Positions 8,186-16,663 of a stretch of 35,678 nt of DNA are shown here, in pieces. Both the position numbers and the translations under genes were made by a program. Source of the stretch: Fidelibacterota bacterium. Its GTDB lineage: Bacteria > Fidelibacterota > Marinisomatia > Marinisomatales > UBA1611. The notes under the pieces were generated by a model that was not told where the DNA came from, ran no database searches, and was given only the letters and a program-made list of their open reading frames with translations. The DNA is taken from positions 1 through 35,678 of the forward strand of contig PAPB01000013.1 in assembly GCA_002708715.1 (NCBI GenBank), read 5' to 3'. The stretch's first letter is position 1. Each line of letters begins with the position of its first letter.

Positions 8186-8950
8186 ATGATTAATTGGATT
8201 GGTCTTTGGACACTAACAAATAGAGAAGTCGGTAGATTTTTTTCTGTTTACCGACAAACCATAATTCCTGGACTTATTTCATCTGTACTCTATATACTAA
8301 TATTTGGTTTTACATTAGAACAACGAATATCTGAAATACAAGGGGTATCCTATACTATGTTTATTCTACCAGGACTTATCATGATGAATACACTAACTAA
8401 CGCCTCTTCAAATACTTCATCCTCAATGCTACAAATGAAATTGTTACAACAACTTCCTGATTTACTTACTGCTCCATTATCAGGGTTAGAGATAGCTCTC
8501 GCATATATAATTGGTGGAACTGTAAGGGGAATAGTTAATGGAATTCTTGTTCTTTTAGTGGGTGTAATATTAATTGACCTCCCAATATCAAATCTTCCAG
8601 GAACTTTGATATTCATATTTTTGGTTTCGTGGGCTTTTTCTAGCATGGGACTGGTGATGGGGCAACTAGCTGAAAGTTGGGATCAACTTGCAATGATACA
8701 AAATTTTTTCCTTACTCCCCTTAGTTTTTTAGGTGGCGTTTTTTATTCAATTAAAATGTTACCAGAATGGGCCCAAAGTCTAAGTTTTATTAATCCAATA
8801 TATTATATGATTAATGGTATTAGATACACGATACTAGAAAGGAGTGACTCTCCAGTTAGTATTAGTTTTTGGATGGCTGTATTATTAACATTATTATTTA
8901 CTAGTTTAGCAATAATAATGATGCAATCTGGGAAAAGAATAAAACAATGA
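8186..8950 (+). CDS. ABC-2 type transporter, permease protein
   Basis: A 254-residue membrane protein with about six transmembrane segments: near residues 26-44, 57-75, 98-128, 137-155, 172-188 and 229-247. Family hallmarks of ABC-2 permeases (COG0842) are present: the LGGVFYSIKMLPEWAQ segment and INPIYYMINGIRYTILE before the last helix. It starts 9 bases after the ATPase stop and overlaps the next gene by ATGA, so transporter and barrel-like protein are coupled. One NBD and one permease gene would assemble as a 2+2 complex. Substrate not inferable. Confidence 0.92.
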   Translation: MINWIGLWTLTNREVGRFFSVYRQTIIPGLISSVLYILIFGFTLEQRISEIQGVSYTMFILPGLIMMNTLTNASSNTSSSMLQMKLLQQLPDLLTAPLSGLEIALAYIIGGTVRGIVNGILVLLVGVILIDLPISNLPGTLIFIFLVSWAFSSMGLVMGQLAESWDQLAMIQNFFLTPLSFLGGVFYSIKMLPEWAQSLSFINPIYYMINGIRYTILERSDSPVSISFWMAVLLTLLFTSLAIIMMQSGKRIKQ

Positions 8951-9657
8951 TACCAAAACAAGCAGTCTTCTTAGTTTTTTCCTTCCTGCTTGCACATAAC
9001 CCTGAAAGTGAAAATATAAAATGGAAAGATTATGCAAGGGTTGGTGGTGTAAAAAATGGAACCATAAACCAGATCGGTATTGCTACTTATTATAGAATAA
9101 AAAGAGTCACTAATAATACTTTTAGAGATTTTAGATTCTTTGGTCATTTTTTTAATTCATCATCAGACTTAAGAATTAGAACTAAGTCTAGTAATAAATA
9201 CGATTTCAATCCGAACCTATATCATTTTACTACTTATGTATATCATAAAACAGGACAAAACCTTAGATATCACTTTAATCAAGGAATAGGCACTATTTTT
9301 AATAAAATATCGAAAGGGAATATGACATTTGAGTTAGGTTGGGCATATGATAAATCTGACTATCTTGAAAGTGATGAAAAAACAACTTATATAAAAGGAG
9401 CAGGAACTCTGGATAAAAACTGGAATAAAATAAAAACAAAATTAGAGGTGGAATATTATCATCAAATATCAGAACAACTAAAATTTGATCTTTCTAGGTT
9501 TCAAACTATTCTAGAATTACAATATCGCCCAAATAATAAATGGGGTATTACAATAGGATTAGTAAAAGAAAATTATACTAACAAAGATGAAAATAACATT
9601 AGCGAAAACCCGACGAATATATTTTTGTCTATAAATAAGTCAGGATTTATTAACTAA
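8947..9657 (+). CDS. Exported beta-barrel-like protein (DUF481-like)
   Basis: A 236-residue protein with a short hydrophobic N-terminus (VFLVFSFLLA) that may be a signal peptide. The rest is a series of 9-11 residue amphipathic strands separated by short turns: QNLRYHFNQGIGTIFNKI, MTFELGWAYDKSDY, WNKIKTKLEVEYYHQI, QTILELQYRPNNKWGITIGL. That layout, with paired strands and GxG turns, resembles DUF481/YdiY-type outer-membrane barrels. Assignment is by pattern only. It overlaps the ABC permease by ATGA, suggesting an outer-membrane partner for that exporter or simple co-expression. Its stop overlaps the stop of the convergent gene at 9654. Confidence 0.65.
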   Translation: MIPKQAVFLVFSFLLAHNPESENIKWKDYARVGGVKNGTINQIGIATYYRIKRVTNNTFRDFRFFGHFFNSSSDLRIRTKSSNKYDFNPNLYHFTTYVYHKTGQNLRYHFNQGIGTIFNKISKGNMTFELGWAYDKSDYLESDEKTTYIKGAGTLDKNWNKIKTKLEVEYYHQISEQLKFDLSRFQTILELQYRPNNKWGITIGLVKENYTNKDENNISENPTNIFLSINKSGFIN

Positions 9658-12566
9658 AATGGATTTACTAGAGCCAATCTTATATAAGGCTCAATTCCAT
9701 CAGCATTTGGATTTTCTGACCAGTTTTCAACTGGCTGAGCTATACCCATACTATATATAAATAGTGGCATATTCCCAATAATAATCGCTAAGCGAGCCTC
9801 AGCACCCGCAGTAATTATCCAGTCGTTATTTTGCGATCCCCATACTTTACCAAAATCAGAAATACATGAAAAAGATAATTTCCCAGCTTTAACAAATTTT
9901 AAAATTTCCAAAATATTCAAGTTCAGTAGCGGACCTCTGAGTTCAGCAGATCCCATAAAGGCACCATCACCTAAAATAGATCCTTCAAAGCCCCGAGGAC
10001 TCATATGTTCTTTCCCAAATATAATCTGGCCAGCATAATAGCTACTTGGGATATCAACAATTCCTGCTGTCTCTTGAGCAGGGGGATTACCAGAAATTAT
10101 TTCATACCTGCCTCGAATAAATAATACTGTAGGCCCTATTTTTTTATTGCTATAAAAATCTATGTTATAGCGATTGTAGGTAAAGTCTCCCCATAAGTCC
10201 TTATCAACAAAATTCCCTTCAACTTTAAAACCATACCCGTTTCTAGGAATATATAAACCATCTAACTCGGGACGTTTACTTACAAATGTATACGATAATG
10301 TCAATGAACCCTCTTTCCCGCTTTCCGGAACTGCCTGACTGAAAATATCTAGACTATCTGGCTCAAGTACAACCTTTCTATCAAAAAATTTAAGTGCATA
10401 TCTAAGATTATGATTTGATGATAATACTTTCCCAAAGTTGTAGTTTCTATAGCCAAATAGTTCAAGCCCATTATAAAACTCAATCAGATAGTCATTATTT
10501 TGATTGTATATTCTTTCATTAAAGAAAATATCCTTGTAAAAATTAAAACCCCAGAACCCGCCAATTGGCCTCCCTGTTGCACTTAAATAACCAAATCCGC
10601 CATATACTTTATCCCAGTCACTAAAAACAAAAGAATTGAAAATGTTCCTTCCAGTAACATCTGTGTAAGCACCATTATAAAACAATCCTGTTACATCTGG
10701 CAATAATATGGTTCCTAAGTGTTTTATATTATTTATGGATGAATATTTATGTGATATTAAAGTATCATAAGCATCTGGTATAGAATCTAAATTTGGAATT
10801 ACATGATCTGGACTTTTATCACGCCAGCTTGAGTAATGCGGATTCATAATAATATCTTTACTAGCTGCTATGCGACTTGGATCAACATCAACAACTCTAG
10901 CTGAATCGACATCCCCAAGAGTTAAGCCAGTTATAGCAGACCTATCATAGTTCCATGATATGGTATTTACTGCATCACCAATGTTTGTATTTTGTATAAT
11001 ATTTTTCGTGTTGATATCCACAGTATGAAAGTTTGGCGTCATATTTGAATGAGAAGTATATGTGATTTTATTACTTGTTGGGTGCCATACTGGACGATAA
11101 TCAACGCCCTCTTGACTTGTAACTCTTATTGGTTCTTTTCTATTAAGATCAAACACAACTATATCTACATTCCCATCTTCCTTTGATAAAGCATAGGCTA
11201 TTTTATCTCCATCTGGACTCCAAGCAGGAGTAACAATTTGAACATCACCAGAATAATTTGTTATCCTCTCTATTGATTTAGGTTTATCTAGAACAACAGA
11301 AAATAAATTAGATGTACTGTTTTTATGGGAGACAAATGCTATCTTTTTACCATCTGGTGACCAACAAGCATTGTTAGCCCTCTTGGTATGAGTAAGTCTT
11401 GTTTTTTCTTTTGAATCTATATCAATAACATGAACATCCCACGTAAGAGACTGGTTTTTAGCGTATCCGTATTTTGAATAAACAATTTTTTTGCCATCTG
11501 GTGAAACTTTTACATACCTACCTATTCTTCCATAATCGAGTTCTTTTAACTCCCAAATTGGCTTTATCTTTTTTTGTTGTTCATTCTTATTCTTTTTCAA
11601 TCTCTTATTCAATATTTGTTTTTCTTTATCCGTATCTCTTATAGCTAAAATAAGAGAAAGGTCTCTCTGTTTGTCATTCTTTCTACCTACCATTACTATT
11701 TTCGTTGAGTCTTTTATAAACCAATCAAAACCATATACATACCTCATTGGAAGAGCATAGGTATTACCGATATCAGTATACGCTTCTTTTTGCGATCTTA
11801 AACCAAAATAATAGGTATTCATGTTTCTTCTCCAATCTTCTTCGAACTGCTTCATCGTAATTCCAGTGAATTTTTTAAAGGCTTGAGAAAAGTTGAATAA
11901 TCTTAACGTATCTCTATGGTTTAAAATGTTTTTTAATTTTTCATCACCAAATCTATCAGCAAAATAAAGTACTTTTGAAAAACCATCATTATGGGGGTCT
12001 TTAATCTTATGAATAGAGTTTTTTAAAACATGGTACTTATGGGAAATATCAAAGCGAAAAGGTCGCCATTTTTCAGTAAAATACTCTGCTTGTCCTTCAA
12101 CAAACCAAGCAGGAGGCCTACTATATAATTGATCCATAGGCGAGGGGAGCCAAGATTTTGTGACATTGAAAAAAACTAAGTGCTGGAGCTCATGTGCAAG
12201 AACTACACGCAACCACTTCTCGCCTTCTCCCCAAATAGTAGCATCATTCTGGTCAACCCATATCACAGTATAATTTGCAGGAACCGCAAAACCATTCATT
12301 ACTTCATCTTCAGATGTAAAAACAATATCTAACTGCTTTAGAGATTTAAGCCCTACTTGCTTCATTAATATAGGTCTTAATTTTTCAGCCATGTTAGCAC
12401 CCTTTAGTGCTATATCATAAAGACCATCATGAAAGTGTATATTAAAATTTTCTGTTTTTATTGTCTCCCATGATAGTTCAGGATGTGTTCGGTTACTAAC
12501 CATCCACGCTCCTTGCGAATAAATAATATTCGTTATTAGAAAAAAGTATAGAATTATTCTTTTCAT
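9654..12566 (-). CDS. Exported fusion: peptidase-MA-like domain, TolB-type beta-propeller and Omp85-like barrel
   Basis: A 970-residue outer-membrane protein. Residues 1-18 are a signal peptide. Residues ~30-250 are a gluzincin-like metalloprotease domain with HELQH (His125, Glu126, His129) and a downstream WFVEGQAEYF segment (Glu157/Glu161) that would supply the third zinc ligand. Residues ~350-560 carry PD40 propeller blades with SPDGKKI-type motifs near 354, 401, 448 and a degenerate one near 493. Residues ~690-970 form a beta barrel of the surface-antigen/Omp85 type, with an RGF motif in SPRGFEGSILGDG and a terminal Phe. All catalytic-looking residues are present, so proteolysis is plausible but unproven. 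A Lys-rich insert (320-335) separates protease and propeller. It overlaps the HAD gene by 4 bases and is the last gene of its run. Confidence 0.85.
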   Translation of the reverse strand: MKRIILYFFLITNIIYSQGAWMVSNRTHPELSWETIKTENFNIHFHDGLYDIALKGANMAEKLRPILMKQVGLKSLKQLDIVFTSEDEVMNGFAVPANYTVIWVDQNDATIWGEGEKWLRVVLAHELQHLVFFNVTKSWLPSPMDQLYSRPPAWFVEGQAEYFTEKWRPFRFDISHKYHVLKNSIHKIKDPHNDGFSKVLYFADRFGDEKLKNILNHRDTLRLFNFSQAFKKFTGITMKQFEEDWRRNMNTYYFGLRSQKEAYTDIGNTYALPMRYVYGFDWFIKDSTKIVMVGRKNDKQRDLSLILAIRDTDKEKQILNKRLKKNKNEQQKKIKPIWELKELDYGRIGRYVKVSPDGKKIVYSKYGYAKNQSLTWDVHVIDIDSKEKTRLTHTKRANNACWSPDGKKIAFVSHKNSTSNLFSVVLDKPKSIERITNYSGDVQIVTPAWSPDGDKIAYALSKEDGNVDIVVFDLNRKEPIRVTSQEGVDYRPVWHPTSNKITYTSHSNMTPNFHTVDINTKNIIQNTNIGDAVNTISWNYDRSAITGLTLGDVDSARVVDVDPSRIAASKDIIMNPHYSSWRDKSPDHVIPNLDSIPDAYDTLISHKYSSINNIKHLGTILLPDVTGLFYNGAYTDVTGRNIFNSFVFSDWDKVYGGFGYLSATGRPIGGFWGFNFYKDIFFNERIYNQNNDYLIEFYNGLELFGYRNYNFGKVLSSNHNLRYALKFFDRKVVLEPDSLDIFSQAVPESGKEGSLTLSYTFVSKRPELDGLYIPRNGYGFKVEGNFVDKDLWGDFTYNRYNIDFYSNKKIGPTVLFIRGRYEIISGNPPAQETAGIVDIPSSYYAGQIIFGKEHMSPRGFEGSILGDGAFMGSAELRGPLLNLNILEILKFVKAGKLSFSCISDFGKVWGSQNNDWIITAGAEARLAIIIGNMPLFIYSMGIAQPVENWSENPNADGIEPYIRLALVNPF

Positions 12567-13189
12567 ATAATAATGTTCAATGATTTTAGGTCGCTTTTTA
12601 AATCTCGTGTGTTTCTGTAGTGTATCCCATGCAAACCTACATTATTTGCACCCCTAATGTTATCTTCTAGGTCATCAATAAACACACACATTTCTGGATC
12701 TACATCAACGAGCCGACAAGCTATTTTATATATATCTAGCTCTGGTTTTCTATAGCCGACATCAAATGAATATACTGCACCATCAACTAATTGAGGAAAA
12801 ACATTATTATTTTCAACCTCGTTTTTTATATGACTAGGGTTTGTATTTGACAAAAGCCATATCTGATAAGATTTTTTTAATTGAATTAAGATATCTATTA
12901 CATCTGTTTCCTCACCTAAAAGCATAGACCAGGCTTCCCAAAATTTATTTTCTTTTAAATTATTATTCTTTGGCAATGAAGTTTTAAAGGAATTAAACCA
13001 ATCGTAATCGGTCATCTGACCTCTTTCATAAAGATCATGAGCATTATGTGGAAAAGAATTTTGAACTATAGAAAATGGAATATTTGTAATAGTTGAAATT
13101 TTCTTTATCATTTTTTCTGGATGAATGTGAAGCAACACTCCTCCAATATCAAAAAATATCACTTTGATTTTATTGTGGCTTTTTACCAT
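12563..13189 (-). CDS. HAD-superfamily hydrolase (YihX-like phosphatase)
   Basis: A 208-residue HAD subfamily I protein. Motif I is FFDIGGVLL with nucleophile Asp14; the usual second Asp (position 16) is Gly, as in YihX-type enzymes (FDLGN) that still act as sugar-phosphate phosphatases. Motif II is Ser114 in LLSNTN, motif III Lys148 in YRKPELDIY, and motif IV Asp172/Asp173 in FIDDLEDN. A helical cap lies between motifs I and II. The likely reaction is hydrolysis of a small phosphorylated metabolite in the cytoplasm; the substrate cannot be told. It overlaps the glycosylase gene by 7 bases and the outer-membrane protein gene by 4. Confidence 0.88.
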   Translation of the reverse strand: MVKSHNKIKVIFFDIGGVLLHIHPEKMIKKISTITNIPFSIVQNSFPHNAHDLYERGQMTDYDWFNSFKTSLPKNNNLKENKFWEAWSMLLGEETDVIDILIQLKKSYQIWLLSNTNPSHIKNEVENNNVFPQLVDGAVYSFDVGYRKPELDIYKIACRLVDVDPEMCVFIDDLEDNIRGANNVGLHGIHYRNTRDLKSDLKSLNIII

Positions 13190-13821
13190 TCAAAAGGTCC
13201 TTCAACAATGTACCAGAGATATAAAGCCATTATACTTCTATATGGTTTCCAGTTTTCAGATTTTTTATTCATATCATCAATAGTAGGTAAATCATCTAAT
13301 GAATAGAAAATCTGAAATCCTTTTTGCACGCCTAAATCAGTTACTGGGAAAACATCAGGCCTTCTAAGAGTAAAAATTAAAAACATTTCCGCTGTCCATC
13401 TTCCTACTCCTTTTATTTGTGTAAGTATTTTAATAATGTCATCATCATTACATTTTTTAATAATTTTCTCATCGATTATTTGGCTTTCAAAAGCTTCTGC
13501 AATGTTTTTTATATAATTAGCTTTCTGCCTTGATAAACCAACAGCATAAAACTTGTTAATATCCATATCTAATACTTCCACTGGTTCTATATTAACATCT
13601 GATGGAAATAATTCTAAAAATCTGCTCGCAATAGTTTTGGCAGCTTTACCACTTATTTGTTGATATATAATTGATCGACATAAAGACCAAAAATAATTTT
13701 TTTCTACTTTTAATTCTGGGAGGTCGAATGTATTTAATAAATATTTTATTTTTGAATCCAAAGAAGATAAATGATTGATACCATGTAACATACCTTCTTT
13801 TTCAAGAACTGAAAAAGACAT
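13183..13821 (-). CDS. AlkA-type DNA-3-methyladenine glycosylase (HhH-GPD)
   Basis: A base-excision repair enzyme removing alkylated purines. The 212 residues contain the helix-hairpin-helix IKGVGRWTAEMF (136-147) and the catalytic Asp162 in PVTDLGVQKG, in the spacing of AlkA and yeast MAG1. Upstream, FWSLCRSIIYQQISGKAA is the conserved first helix pair. The N-terminal TBP-like domain of E. coli AlkA is missing, so this is the short MAG form. There are no iron-sulfur cysteines, which argues against endonuclease III or MutY. It overlaps the HAD gene by 7 bases. Confidence 0.9.
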   Translation of the reverse strand: MSFSVLEKEGMLHGINHLSSLDSKIKYLLNTFDLPELKVEKNYFWSLCRSIIYQQISGKAAKTIASRFLELFPSDVNIEPVEVLDMDINKFYAVGLSRQKANYIKNIAEAFESQIIDEKIIKKCNDDDIIKILTQIKGVGRWTAEMFLIFTLRRPDVFPVTDLGVQKGFQIFYSLDDLPTIDDMNKKSENWKPYRSIMALYLWYIVEGPFEW

Positions 13822-13828
13822 GAACGAC

Positions 13829-13852
13829 TTAATATTTGATTTTAAATATTAA
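13829..13852. repeat. AT-only inverted repeat between aminopeptidase and AlkA genes
   Basis: TTAATATTT and AAATATTAA form a perfect 9-base inverted repeat around a 6-base spacer in the 43-base gap. It lacks GC pairs and is not followed by a T-run on the minus strand, so it is at most a weak terminator or a processing hairpin. Confidence 0.35.
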
Positions 13853-13864
13853 TTTAAATTTTTT

Positions 13865-14947
13865 TCAATTTAAAACGACTAAGTCTTTTGTCGTTTTATT
13901 TAATATTTCGCACCCAGCCTGATTAATAATAACATCGTCCTCTATCCTTACACCACCCCAACCAGCTATATATATTCCTGGTTCTATTGTCATAACATTA
14001 TTTTCTGCTAAGATATCTTTACTTGTTGGCGAAAACCTTGGTGACGTATGAATCTCTAAACCTAGTCCATGGCCTGTACCATGTGTATAATAATCACCAT
14101 ATCCCATTTCATGAATATAATCCCTAGTAGCTGCATCCACATCCTTACACGCTACACCTGCTTTCGCAATATCCCATCCTCGCTTTTGAGCTTCCTTAAC
14201 AATTGCATATATCTCATGATGCTTATCAGTAGCTTCACCCACAACAGGTGTTCTGGTCATATCTGCATGATACCCCCCATATTTTGCAGCTGCATCTATA
14301 ACAATAAAATCACCCTTTTTAAATTCTCTATCAGTTGGGATTGCATGAGGTAATGCTCCATTGGGCCCGGTGGCAACAATCGGTGAATAAGCCTCTCCAT
14401 CTCCGTATTCTCTGTACTTAGAGACCATAGTGTTTGCTACTTGTTTTTCAGTAAATCCAGGACGGAGCATTGGTAAAATTTCTTCATATACTTTATCGGT
14501 TATCTCAACAGCTGTTCGTAATGCATCTAACTCTGTCTTATCCTTAATAGAAGCAAGATCCTCAAGAATCATTTTAGTACTCTCCCAATTAATATCAGAA
14601 AAGGTTTTTTGCATTGCATCATACAGTGTATAGTTAACATGATCACCTTCGAATCCAATTTTTAAATCTTTTTTTAGGAGATTGTTTTTTTTGATAATAG
14701 AAAGATTTGTATCCATATCTATATATCTTTCAAAACCTTTCACCTGATCCTTCGACTGCTCTATGTATCTACCATCTGTAATAAAGTATTGACCAGAAGG
14801 CGTAACCAAACAAGTCCCCGCAGATCCTGTAAATCCACATATATAACGGATGTTTGTAAGATTTGTTATCAATAAACCATCTAGGTTTTTTTCAGATAAC
14901 ACATTCTTAAGTTTATGCTGTCTATCATAATATATATTTTCTGTCAT
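13865..14947 (-). CDS. Xaa-Pro aminopeptidase / M24B-family metallopeptidase
   Basis: It removes N-terminal residues preceding proline, or cleaves Xaa-Pro dipeptides. Of 360 residues, ~8-130 are the creatinase N-terminal domain (NIRYICGFTGSAG, ITDGRY) and 140-355 the pita-bread catalytic domain. The five metal ligands are all present: Asp218 (IVIDAAA), Asp229 (YHADMTRT), His293 (GTGHGLG), Glu322 (TIEPGIY) and Glu336 (RIEDD). Proton-shuttle His201 is in PHAIPT. It has no signal peptide, so it is cytoplasmic. Aminopeptidase versus dipeptidase cannot be decided by motif alone. It sits 2 bases downstream of the TPR gene on the same strand. Confidence 0.93.
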   Translation of the reverse strand: MTENIYYDRQHKLKNVLSEKNLDGLLITNLTNIRYICGFTGSAGTCLVTPSGQYFITDGRYIEQSKDQVKGFERYIDMDTNLSIIKKNNLLKKDLKIGFEGDHVNYTLYDAMQKTFSDINWESTKMILEDLASIKDKTELDALRTAVEITDKVYEEILPMLRPGFTEKQVANTMVSKYREYGDGEAYSPIVATGPNGALPHAIPTDREFKKGDFIVIDAAAKYGGYHADMTRTPVVGEATDKHHEIYAIVKEAQKRGWDIAKAGVACKDVDAATRDYIHEMGYGDYYTHGTGHGLGLEIHTSPRFSPTSKDILAENNVMTIEPGIYIAGWGGVRIEDDVIINQAGCEILNKTTKDLVVLN

Positions 14948-14949
14948 GG

Positions 14950-15633
14950 CTATTTTTTCTCTTTTTCAGATGTTTTTATTAATTCTTTTACCGCATCTCT
15001 CTCCAGACGAATCATATCTGGATCCTCACCCTTTTGCTCTAAAAGATCTAATACCTCAAGAGCTTGATAAAACAGAGCTTGGTTTTTTAAGACATTTACT
15101 AGTGTAAATGTTGCAAGTCGAACACTTACATTTAATGATTCACTTGTTTCAGATGAATTTTTATTGGGCTTTGCTAAAGACTTTTTGGATTTTGATTTTG
15201 GAGATTTCTTTTTTTGTTTTTTCTCATCGCTTCTTGACTCAACTTTCTCAATAAATTCTTTTGCAGTTTGATTTAATGGGTCAAGTGTCAAAACTCTTTT
15301 CCAAGAAGTAAGCAGCCTAGAAGGTGACCTATCTAATACTGTTTGAATTTCACAGTACATTATAGCAGCACGAATATTGTCTGGACTGTATTTTATTACA
15401 TGTTTGAGCTGTTTTTCAGCCTCTTTCAGATTCCCCTCTGCTTTTTCTATTTGAGCTAAAACAAATCTACCAGCTGCATCATTTTCATGATAACCTAACC
15501 CTATGTTACAGACTTTTCTAGCTCTTCTATAATCTTCTTGGTTTAAATAAATATCTGCAAGTACTGGAAATAATATTGTATCAAAATGATCAGCAAAATA
15601 TAATTCAAGTTCAATTTGATTTTTTAAATCCAT
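14950..15633 (-). CDS. Tetratricopeptide-repeat protein with basic linker
   Basis: A 227-residue soluble protein. Residues ~10-125 contain about three TPR-like helix pairs (LADIYLNQEDYRRARKVCNI, FVLAQIEKAEGNLKEAEKQL, then a third ending LTLDPLNQTA). Residues ~134-164 are a Lys/Ser-rich disordered linker. The last ~60 residues form another helical unit with ALFYQALEVLDLLEQKG. TPRs mediate protein contacts; the partner is unknown. It starts 1 base after the B12-binding protein stop, so the two are almost certainly co-translated. No signal sequence is seen. Confidence 0.8.
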   Translation of the reverse strand: MDLKNQIELELYFADHFDTILFPVLADIYLNQEDYRRARKVCNIGLGYHENDAAGRFVLAQIEKAEGNLKEAEKQLKHVIKYSPDNIRAAIMYCEIQTVLDRSPSRLLTSWKRVLTLDPLNQTAKEFIEKVESRSDEKKQKKKSPKSKSKKSLAKPNKNSSETSESLNVSVRLATFTLVNVLKNQALFYQALEVLDLLEQKGEDPDMIRLERDAVKELIKTSEKEKK

Positions 15634-15634
15634 T

Positions 15635-16039
15635 TTAACGTCTATTATTTTTAACCCAATTTGTTATATATTCTATTGTCTCATTAACTGGTGTACCAGG
15701 ACCATATAATTTTCCAACACCAGATCTTTCAAGAGATTCTATATCTTTTTTTGGTATTATTCCACCACCAATTAATAAAACATTATCTACTTTTTTCTCA
15801 TCCATTATTTCAACTATACGTGGGAATATAGTATTATGAGCATTATTCAAACTAGATAAAGCAATAACATCTGCATCTTCTTGAATAGCCGCAGAAACTA
15901 TCATCTCGGGTGTCTGCCGAAGTCCTAGATAAATTACCTCCATCCCAGCATCTCTATATGCAGCTGCTAAAACTTTAATTCCTCTATCATGACCATCAAG
16001 ACCAGGCTTTGCCATCACAATTCTAATTTTTCTATTCAT
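15635..16039 (-). CDS. Stand-alone cobalamin-binding domain protein (methylmalonyl-CoA mutase small/C-terminal type)
   Basis: A 134-residue Rossmann-like B12-binding protein. GLDGHDRGIKV carries the D-x-H-x-x-G motif (Asp15, cobalt-ligand His17, Gly20), with IALSSLNNAH and VLLIGGGIIP the other binding loops, as in the C-terminal domain of methylmalonyl-CoA mutase. The length equals the domain alone, so it may be the separate small subunit of a split mutase. The catalytic (TIM-barrel) subunit is not in the window, so the enzyme it serves is unproven. No Shine-Dalgarno is seen; a 177-base gap precedes it and probably holds its promoter. It is followed after 1 base by the TPR gene. Confidence 0.9.
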   Translation of the reverse strand: MNRKIRIVMAKPGLDGHDRGIKVLAAAYRDAGMEVIYLGLRQTPEMIVSAAIQEDADVIALSSLNNAHNTIFPRIVEIMDEKKVDNVLLIGGGIIPKKDIESLERSGVGKLYGPGTPVNETIEYITNWVKNNRR

Positions 16040-16050
16040 ATATGATATAA

Positions 16051-16209
16051 ATTAATTATCCTTTAATTGAGTTCATAATTAATAGTTTTATATTAGATGA
16101 AAAAGTTGCCAGACATCTTTATGAAAACATTAACTATAACAGAGCTTTTGACCTAGAACTTATTGATGGTATCTCTAAAATTAATGATAGGATAAACAGT
16201 TATAAATAG
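16051..16209 (+). other. Open frame without a normal start codon; possible gene remnant
   Basis: In the 177-base gap between the B12-binding gene and dtd, a plus-strand frame of 52 codons runs from an upstream TAA (16048-16050) to a TAG (16207-16209). It lacks ATG, GTG and TTG at a useful position (only ATT or ATA could start it), but its product (e.g. FILDEKVARHLYENINYNRA) has a protein-like composition. It may be a remnant, a frame with a rare start, or chance. Confidence 0.15.
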
Positions 16210-16216
16210 ACCTTAT

Positions 16217-16663
16217 TTAAATTTCTTTAGAATTTATAATAAATGTTGTTGGTCCTTTGTTAATTAGCTCAACATCCATCATTTGTCCAAAAGCCCCTCC
16301 CAAAGTTTGTATATTATTTTCTCGGAAACTAGACATCAAATCTTCATACAAACGTAAACTTAGTTTAGGAGATTCTGCATTAATAAAACTTGGTCTTCTC
16401 CCTTTTTTTATATCACCACAAAGAGTGAATTGACTAACTACTAATAAAGAACCACTAATGTCAATAATCGATAAATTCATTTTTTTATTATCATCTTCAA
16501 AAATGCGAAGATGAGATATTTTTTTAACTACTTTTTTGATGTCAGCCTGACCATCTCCTACCTCAATACCAACTAATAATAAGAGACCTAAATTAATCTC
16601 TGAAATGACCGTTTTATTTACCAGTACCTTTGCACTAGAACATCTTTGAGCTACAACGATCAT
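16217..16663 (-). CDS. dtd: D-aminoacyl-tRNA deacylase
   Basis: It hydrolyses D-amino acids from mischarged tRNA. The 148 residues match the family length. Both hallmark motifs are there: SQFTL (77-81), followed by the KKGRRPSF segment, and N-x-GPxT (135-140), whose Gly-cisPro enforces chirality; the usual Val is Thr139 here. FGQMMDVELINKG (125-137) is also typical. The start ATG overlaps the end of dnaE by 4 bases, so it is coupled to the polymerase gene. Confidence 0.95.
   Translation of the reverse strand: MIVVAQRCSSAKVLVNKTVISEINLGLLLLVGIEVGDGQADIKKVVKKISHLRIFEDDNKKMNLSIIDISGSLLVVSQFTLCGDIKKGRRPSFINAESPKLSLRLYEDLMSSFRENNIQTLGGAFGQMMDVELINKGPTTFIINSKEI

Noticed and set aside
8350-8646. 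Minus-strand open frame opposite the ABC permease
   Set aside because: Antisense to conserved permease helices; no recognisable product.
12563-13189. Loss of HAD activity because the second motif I Asp is Gly
   Set aside because: YihX-like phosphatases naturally have Gly at this place, and all other motifs are intact, so inactivation is not supported.
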